64,000 bases of DNA, taken from Sweltsa coloradensis. Lineage: Eukaryota; Arthropoda; Insecta; Plecoptera; Chloroperlidae. How positions within the stretch are numbered: position 1 is the stretch's first letter; each line of letters starts with the position of its first letter. A program made the position numbers and the translations under genes. The notes below the pieces were generated by a model. It did no database searches. It had not been told where the DNA came from and saw only the letters and a list, made by a program, of their open reading frames with translations. Below, one piece after another: positions 56,441 to 64,000 of the stretch. The DNA is taken from assembly GCA_024449915.1 (NCBI GenBank), contig JAMZAV010000315.1, forward strand, positions 369,043 through 433,042, written 5' to 3'.

Positions 56441-59271
56441 ACCATTCTGTGGTGTTATCATACTATTGTGCAAAGTGTCAGTATGTTCCGTTTCCTCCCC
56501 CCAGATGCTTTAGAAGATTTCTACCCCTACAATTTTTTTTTTTTTTTACCCCAAGCTTGAATCTGATTGATTGATGATTATTGCTGAACGTCTAATATTT
56601 GATGCACCTTTGGCTAATCGAGACGATGAGTGGGGATAGATGCAGGTATGAAGTATGAACAGAAGGGTAGTGAGGGGAAACCCTGACGGTACGGCACGTA
56701 GACCTATCCATTTCGAAAAAGTACGAAGGTGGACCAACACGGACTTAACGTCCATCCGACAGGATGGTGTAACTTTAACAGGTCATATAGGTTCCTCCAC
56801 TAACCCGGAACTACCAAGACACTCTACATTACTTTACGTTGGAGCAAGATATACTACAACACACACGAGGCAGCGTGTCTAACACCAGCATCTGTAGGCG
56901 TGACAACCCTAAGAACAACGGTTTCATGTTTACGGGAGGATGTTTCATTGGCGTGCAAATTCTTCAAAGAAATATTAATTTCACATAAAAAAATCTAGGC
57001 CGAAGGACTCTAAAATATTGTTTTTGAGAGAGAGCATCACTTAAAATAGGCGATATTTGAATTGAGAATAAAGACTGGATCGTTGTACTGAACATCAATA
57101 CATGTTATTATAGCCTGACAAGTTGGTAGAAAAAAAACTGTATTTTTGTTTTTTATTTTTTATTTGTGTTCCTATTTATTTCCAACGTGGATGGACAGAT
57201 ATCTCGACACCGTTCGGTTCACCAGCGATCGCATGTTGATAAAACTACTATGATTACTAAGTCCAAAAAACCAAAGACGAAATTGTGAATTGTTGTATTT
57301 TGTCGAGTCAACGGTACAAGGTCGTGGCCATCTTTTGACATTTCTAAGGTGCCCATTAAAAATAATGTTTGCTAGTCAAATGCCAGCGAATCTCGAAACA
57401 TTCTGGCCACTCTTGACCTCGAATTGTCGCACCAAACAATTTGAAAGTTTATATGATATTATTAAAAACACCTCAAACCCAACCTCTCAAGCGAAGTTTC
57501 ATTGCCCCCCTGAACAAACTTGGGGGGGATTCGCCTCCCGGTTCATTTTCGAACAGCCATCTGAGCCGACCCCCCTCCGTCTGCACCCCCTTGGCAATGT
57601 CTGGTCGGACTTGCACGAACGTCAACCTTGGCGCTCCCGCACTCGCACGGAAGATGACGGCATCTCCATCAGTCAAATTCACTGCACCCTTATACATGCA
57701 TCACGACTTCCACGTTAAAAATAGTACCGGAAACTCTTAGGTTTATACTAGAAACGCAGAAAGTAATGTTCTATTTATGATGACATCGAATTATACCCAG
57801 AATAATCACGTTTACTTAAAGTATCAGACACACACACATACATGTGTGCTCTTGGGACTATTATTGTGGCTAAGGCTGCGCAGTTATCATTGCGCCACAG
57901 GGGTTGTATGCAGTGAGCGAGAGATTAGTAGCAGTGATCCCCGTATCAGTCGTCAGCCAGTCTTCAAGCAGCAAGCTCCACGCCGGTCCGGGCGTGCAAT
58001 CTACTATTTGCCCAGGTAGTTACATTATTATCTTGCTTTATCTGCTGCATCCATTGTTATATCCCCAGTTATTATTACGCTATTCGTTCCATTATAAATT
58101 CATCTATGTGGAAGTCACGTTCCGTTCGATTCTTAGTCAGGAAAAAGCAGAATATTCATTTCTTAAAATTGTGAAGATGTTTCTCGTCGTTGAAACCGTT
58201 CGATATTCAGAAACGATCCAACAGTGATTTTGGTCGTAGATTGATTTTATTTATCCATCCTACCCCGTAGCTTTCAAATTCTACCTCATCGCTTATGTGT
58301 ACGATTCATCCTTGACTGGCTTTACTTTTAATTCAAAAAATTTTTTTCCTGCGCCAGCCACTCTAGATTGGCGTGGTAAGCCTCGCTTCGGTGTCTACAT
58401 TCAAGCTTACTTTATCTGTTGCATCCATACATTTAGCCTATTATTATACCGTCTATCCTCTACTATAAATTCATCCCCGGAATTTACGTTCCGTTCTGTA
58501 ATTATTCATATGTCGTGAAAACTCCGTTAATATTTTCTGATAATCTTGAATATTTCTCTGGACATAGTGAGTCATTGTGAAGAATCACAGCAAGTGGCCA
58601 ACAGCTATTTGTCTGTGATTTGATTCACTCCGTTATCGTAGCTTCATCCTACTCTCTCAAATTAGATACTCCTATCGTTTCTGATTAGGCATACGATTAA
58701 TTATTACTGGCGTTATTGTAAATTCGAAATATTTCTCTAGAGTATATTCATCTTTTGCCACTTGAAAGCGTATTGCCAATGATCTCTTTTTTATGGTCAA
58801 ATATGCCCTTGTTTCAGGTGAATAAATATGTAGTTGATTGTGGGATTAAAATTCGAGTCCCGTTTAGCAACACGAAGCTAGTAACACGTGTAATCAAAGT
58901 TCAAACGTGAAGTGATCCGTGGTGTTTTGCCATAGTCTGAAGTGTAGTCGGTGTGAAGTGGCTTGTTGTAACCGAGCATACAAGTCGCGATGTTTGACCG
59001 CATTTCACGGGGGCGGGGGACTGCCACATGAGCCATGCGCTTGTCATCCGCCCACTTACTGTGTACTATGCGATAAGCTCAAAACATCGTGTGATGAAAA
59101 TCAATTATTTACGGTTTTCTGAAACGTAGCGAAATGGCAACTATTTTCTAGAAAAACCTCATCCGGAATCCAGAAATTAATGTTAAACTTTAAAGTAAAA
59201 GTTTTCCCACCTGTTCCTCCTGTGAGCAACTTCTTTCTTCTCATGGAAGTCAACAGTCGCACAAATTTTGT
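56441..59271. other. Intergenic, no gene supported
   Basis: The 142-codon frame at 57290-57718 and its overlapping frames are GC-richer than average near 57480-57700 but show no domain. TTGGCTAATCGAGACGA near 56611 recurs near 33235. A possible donor (CCAGGTAGT) lies at 58012-58020, without other support. Confidence 0.4.
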
Positions 59272-59278
59272 TCTGTGG

Positions 59279-59346
59279 TCCGGTAGCTCAATTTTTAGAG
59301 CTTGGGACTAGTGAAGCCGGAGGTTCTAGGGTTCGAACCCATAGTC
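59279..59346 (+). repeat. tRNA-like relic with A and B boxes
   Basis: TAGCTCAATTTTTAGAGC forms a perfect GCTC/GAGC D-arm, and GGGTTCGAACCC is a full B box about 40 nt later. The anticodon and acceptor stems do not pair, so this is a pseudogene or SINE head, not a working tRNA. Confidence 0.45.
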
Positions 59347-59620
59347 GGGGCAAAACTGAGCGACAATTGATATGAATCTAGAACTATGTCCTTAAAGCGG
59401 GCTTTTGTTAAAAACCTTATATAAATCATAATATTGTAAAACATACGCGCTCGAGCCCCCCCCACACCTCCCCTAACCTACTTTTCCCTAAAATCGCAGT
59501 GTTAAAGTTGTTCACATTACCAACTGCAAAAGTTACCGCTAACCATCCCTGTTTTTAGTGCTCGTGTCTTCGATGTCAATGTTCTGTAGTTAGCTTTTCA
59601 TCAGTTATCTTATCTTACAG

Positions 59621-62561
59621 CGCCAGGAATGCTGCCCCTACAGCCAGCTTGTGGAATGGGGGGGGACACCTCGCTCGCCTCATCCCGCATCAGCTGATAG
59701 TGACGTCACGATCAACAATGGCTGACACTGACAGGCAGCCAGGTGATCAGCGAATCAGCTTGACAACATCACACAAGCTGTCACAACATGTGTAGTCAGG
59801 TGAGCTTTACTCACTATAACATTGCAATTATTTTGTTTTTTAAATTCAAATTTTCTAGACATTATAACTTTATTATCTTGGTTGACACTTGAATTAATCA
59901 ATTATGCACAACTGTTTTTTTTTTTCATTTTCCTACACTTTCTTGGTGTCTTTGTAGCCTCATACTAGGGCTAAATAAATAAATAATAATGAGAATTATT
60001 TAGAGGTTCTCCCACTCAGTTATATAACTGATTTTCAGTGGGGGACTTTAAAGTCAAAGCGGACCAAAAGCCAAACCCTGCAGGCCTCCGACGCAAATCA
60101 GCTTTCAATGCACACAATGTCTTGGGTTCGATTCCCAATGGCATTACACAGTACTTAACTCCAATGTATCAACTATCAATGTAGTTTTGCAAGCAGGGTG
60201 ACTTAGGAGAGAGATGTCATTAATACTCTATGATCTATCCAACGTCTTTTCAGTCTCAGTATCATTACTGCAGTGCCAAGGGCCAAAGACACAAGATTCA
60301 GATTGTGTGGTTATCTCGGTTGGGACATGGACAAAACTTTTTCACCACTGTTTGTTCTCTCCAAAAACGTCGCAAACTACTGCAAAGATTTATATTTTTA
60401 TTAATTTGTTGTTGTATGTACTGAAAAAGAATGCACTCCAAGTTTAATTTCATGCTGTTTTATAAAACATAAAGCTATAAGTTAGAAGTAGCGAGGAGTA
60501 ACGCCCCTTTAGGGCCACTCATGCTGAGAGCTGCCGACACTGCCATCCGAGCCGTCACTCACTCGTAAGTAAACCTTTAAAAACATAAATAAAAAATCCT
60601 AAAAAACAAAAAATACCTTCCAAAACCTTTAACGTCGCTATTTAATACAAAAAAAAAACTTCAAAACCTGTAACCCACACAAACACAGTTTACAAGTGTT
60701 TAAAAAGTTGGCCATTCCAACCGAAAGAGTACGACGGTGAAGTTAATTTTTTAATTGATACTATGTCTGTGTAAACATTTAGATTTTGTCCCCCAACCAC
60801 AAATACTGGAATAAATTCATGAATGTGATGTATGTTATTGTGACAGCCACGCTCCTGCCCAGAGCTAGCGTCCCTCGCTCGTCTCCATGAAGGCAGGTCG
60901 TCATGTATCGGGTCGCCAGAGGACTGCTTGGCTCAACGCTTCCACGCCGACACGCAGAGTTTCTGAAAGTGCTCGGTGAGTGAATCTATTTCACTTGACA
61001 CTCAAGTAGGATAAGACACGGGAGCCTACAGTAAGCCCAGCCAGCATATGTGCTCTTAGTCTCATGGTCTGTGACTAGCAGAGGAATTGTTTAAAATTGG
61101 TGGCCTAACTTTCCACGTTTGCTCTTTCAAAGTAATGGGTTGTTACACAATTATTAGGCTAGAGGTAATAAAATTGTAAATGACATCAAAAAAACTTAAA
61201 GAAATTTAAATAATTATATATTTAAAATTGCACAGATTCTTACGGTTTTCTTTTTTAATTTTTCATTGTTGCTTTTATTTTAAATGTTAATATTTTATAC
61301 TAACAGGGCTGATTATAGCAAGGACTTGGTTATATCAACACATCCTATGTAATGGTGATAAACAATTTATTATTTTTTTAATTTTCTAGCAGTCCACAAA
61401 CTGTTCGGCGTGGTGACGTCTTCTACTTGAAACTACATGCGTTCGAAGACGAACGTTGTCTCCGAACCAACCCTGTGAACGAGTTGCCGAACTCCGCTTC
61501 TGTGAGACTCATCAGGCGTTGCCGAGCGATCTACTTCCTGGTGAGGACATATTTTTAAACTTCTTTATAGCCAACTTAAAACCGCCACTTGATGAACGTC
61601 TTACTTGAGCGGGGAATGAACTTTTGAAATGATGCCGTTTATTTTATGGTTCACACAAAGTATTTTTAACTCTACTTCTTAAATTTTTTGGGAATTAAGT
61701 AATAGGCCTAGATCATACAAATTAATATGTGAACCTTAGACTTCTGAACGAACATTCTTTCTGCAACAGTTTTTATCATTTATGGTTTTTAAATTGTTTA
61801 AAATTAAAACGATGGCAGGGCATTTTAAAATGTGTTGCTCTTCGTTTTAATTTCACGTAGAATAAATACGAACATTGCTTTCAGTAAACAAACTGTATCG
61901 TTGGGAATTGAACAAAGTTGATTATTTAGTCGTTAACTTAAACAAAATTGTTGTCTTGGGTGAACTGAAGTTTCAAAAACATTTTATCTTAATGGGAACT
62001 AACGTCACCACGTTTGACAAACTGTGACTGCCAAGGGATATCCTGCCGGTTCCTCACTTGTAATGTATGTATTCAACAATTATTTGCGAATTAACAAATA
62101 TTTATTTGAACGTTAATTATTATTTGAATTTTTGTTTTTAGTAGGCCCCTAATTATCTAGAGGCTATGATTAAAAAGTAATAACTTCTACATCGGACTAA
62201 CAGCACACACTGCACCAAACTATTGATTCGTACTAAGAGTGGATGAATCCATTATTAATTTAAACTGATAGTTTCAGTACATGGCCCATGTTGAATATTT
62301 AACCCGAGTATAAATATGAAAAGTTTTTTATACATATGTAGTACAGTTTTTCAATATGGTAAATTAGTCCAAGCTATTTGTGTTTGAAGTACTTTAATTT
62401 AATATTTAAAACTTTTTTACTTACTGTGCATTAATCATTTTTCTTACTCGACAACAAACATTTAAATCAATTTTTATTTTATTTTTTTCTAGTTATGGCA
62501 CACCTGTAGACGTACACTCGCTCAACTTGTCTCTACAAAGGAAGGTGTCTGTATCAAGTGA
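59621..62561 (+). other. Possible spliced transcript, coding status unclear
   Basis: Good splice signals define candidate exons at 59621-59799 (CTTACAG| ... CAG|GTGAGC), 60523-60564 (|GTAAGT), 60847-60975 (GTGACAG| ... CTCG|GTGAGT), 61390-61540 (TTTTCTAG| ... CTG|GTGAGG) and from 62493 (TTTTTCTAG|). Reading from ATG 60887 through the last three gives 102 residues, including RRGDVFYLKLHAFEDERCL, to TGA at 62559-62561. I recognise no family. The first two exons have stops in the matching frames, so they would be 5' UTR. It may equally be a non-coding RNA or chance. Confidence 0.3.
59972..60098 (-). repeat. 3' fragment of the tRNA-derived SINE, copy 3
   Basis: On the minus strand it carries AGTCCCCCACTGAAAATCAG, the palindrome TCAGTTATATAACTGA and an (AAAT)n tail, matching the SINEs at 27.4 and 28.4 kb. 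The tRNA-like head is missing. Confidence 0.75.
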
Positions 62562-63869
62562 CTTGTACAACTCTGCAATCAAAATCATCTCAATTGTCCA
62601 GCCTGGCTCAAGACTTTCTAGCCGGGACACGTGTCGTCCACATTGAGAGATAGCCACCGTTCAAATAGATGAGGTAGTAATTATTTTAAGTTACTTGTAT
62701 TATTATTAAATTGTTTATTGAAATGATTCCACACACTGCTGGTTCTATTCCCTGGATGAAATTTAATTTTAAACACGAGAGTAGTCGCGTGTGGTCTTTT
62801 AGACCGACTTTTTTTTTTCATCAGAGGTATTTGCACAGCGCGCTATGCGTGGTTGTTATAGTGCCTACCTTCCCAAAAATAGATTTGTAAGCCAGTGGCA
62901 ATACGCGGATTCAGTTTTCTGCAGAAACTTCATCTAAGATTAAGAGGTCCTATCGGGGTTTTGCTCGGTCTTTTCGACCGCTGCGGACTACTAAGGGAGG
63001 CAAAAATATGCATCTCAATCACTATTATGAGACATGTATTTTGTTATTGTAGGTTTATTATTCTTCAACAATACAGGGTTGGCATAATATTACTGTCTTG
63101 GTTTACTAATAACGAACTACAGGGTGTTTTCAAAACATATTTTCATACCTTTTTGTAGGTTTGCTACTTTTCTGTGTTTGATTGATTATTGATTGATAAT
63201 TGATTAATATAACCAGGTATGCTGTTACATATATTAAAATTACCTTATATCGTAATCAAAACGTCATCCTAACGTTATAAGCCATAAAAAAATAATGCGG
63301 TCTAAAGGACCGCGCGCGACTCTTACGTTACAAACAGGGGCGCGACTATTCTCGGGTTAAGTTGCAATGTTTGTGCTTAGGGTAGAGATGAGAGATATCA
63401 GCTTTTGCTTTTCAAACCTTATAGTTGGTGAAAATTAAAACCCAAGACCTCATCACACCAAGGTCCTCTAGATCTCCGCCACCTGGCGGAGGCTCGTCTA
63501 ACTCGCTCGTGTGGCCACTAGGTTAGGTCGTCGCAACCCGTTCCACAATGTATAGCAGCCATATTGGTGACATGCACGAGAAATAGAGGGAATTTAAAAA
63601 ATCAAAGTGAACGCGCGCCCCAAAAACTTGACCACAAAATGACGATGTAGAGGCCAGAAAAAAATCCGTGCATTTCGAGATAATAAAATTGACAACCCAA
63701 TAAAATGAAAACTAGTAATTTGTTGTAATGTAATTAATAAAATTAAATAATATTAAATACCCTTGTTATAGCTTTGGGTTTGTTACGGTTATAGTGTGAT
63801 GTGTAGGATATCCATGAGCAATTTCTGACGACTTTGAAAATTTATTTCTAAAAGCCTGTTTCTGATAAT
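62562..63869. other. Intergenic, no gene supported
   Basis: Short open frames only. A palindrome GATCTCCGCCACCTGGCGGAG lies near 63472-63492. Confidence 0.4.
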
Positions 63870-64000
63870 TGGATGAGCGTAGCGAGCGAAGCGAAGATTT
63901 CATTTCACTACACAGGAAAAAAAAAATCCGGAATGTTTTTTCATTTTTTTCGTATTTTTGTCTGTCAACTAACCGATTCCGGCTTAAACCGATCTTTCCA
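63870..64000 (+). mobile_element. Helentron-like element, family A copy 7, cut by the window end
   Basis: It starts T|TGGATGAGCGTAGCGAGCG and keeps family A order to AACCGATTCCGGC. It continues past the end of the window. Confidence 0.7.

Noticed and set aside
57290..57718. 142-codon frame and overlapping frames
   Set aside because: Three frames are open in the same GC-rich stretch, none with a domain; no splice or promoter evidence.
59279..59346. Functional tRNA gene
   Set aside because: A and B boxes are present, but anticodon and acceptor stems do not pair.

Overview
This is a window of animal nuclear DNA: AT-rich, with spliced genes and dense transposon debris. There are no operons, prokaryotic genes or CRISPR arrays. 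The mitochondrial ribosomal protein gene (12.1-13.2 kb) reads like an arthropod uS12m, with [10 protein letters not shown] and VLCRVGR in place of the usual PGEGHNLQEH and VLV-GGR forms. The bZIP gene (40.7-44.3 kb) resembles the CES-2/Giant group. I infer an arthropod, perhaps a crustacean, but cannot name the species. The octamer TAGGCCTA occurs about 27 times by eye, far above chance, mostly in non-transposon DNA.

Only two protein genes can be supported. (1) uS12m (MRPS12/tko-like), two coding exons at 12104-12244 and 12955-13179, plus strand. (2) A CES-2/Giant-like bZIP repressor, three coding exons at 40727-41359, 42465-42652 and 44120-44264, plus strand, probably with a non-coding first exon ending at 37468. 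A third, weak spliced transcript model lies at 59.6-62.6 kb.

The rest is repeats. 1-12 kb: intergenic DNA, hAT-like MITEs and the first copy of a 1.6-kb repeat with a large foldback. 14-17.3 kb: foldback elements and retroelement tails. 17.5-27.3 kb, 39.1-39.8 kb, 50.2-54 kb and 63.9 kb to the end: rolling-circle-like elements in at least three families (A, B, C) that share one terminal design. 27.3-28.8 kb: two inverted copies of a tRNA-derived SINE. 33-34.6 kb: hAT MITEs, including a 46-bp palindromic one. 43.0-45.6 kb and 54.1-55.2 kb: LINE remnants. 55.9-56.4 kb: a degenerate hexamer array.

The main result is the rolling-circle-like set. Families A, B and C differ inside, but each intact copy runs from T|T at the 5' side to CCTAG|T at the 3' side. 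Each has a 5-bp hairpin just inside the 3' end, a 5' motif repeated in inverted form before that hairpin, and a GCGAAGC heptamer, a known very stable DNA mini-hairpin. This is the Helentron/HINE design, here apparently with a convergent terminal hairpin. Second, the SINE and a 5'-truncated LINE share a 3' tail, which suggests a SINE-LINE partnership. Third, the bZIP gene's intron carries a 553-bp MITE with several forkhead-type motifs.
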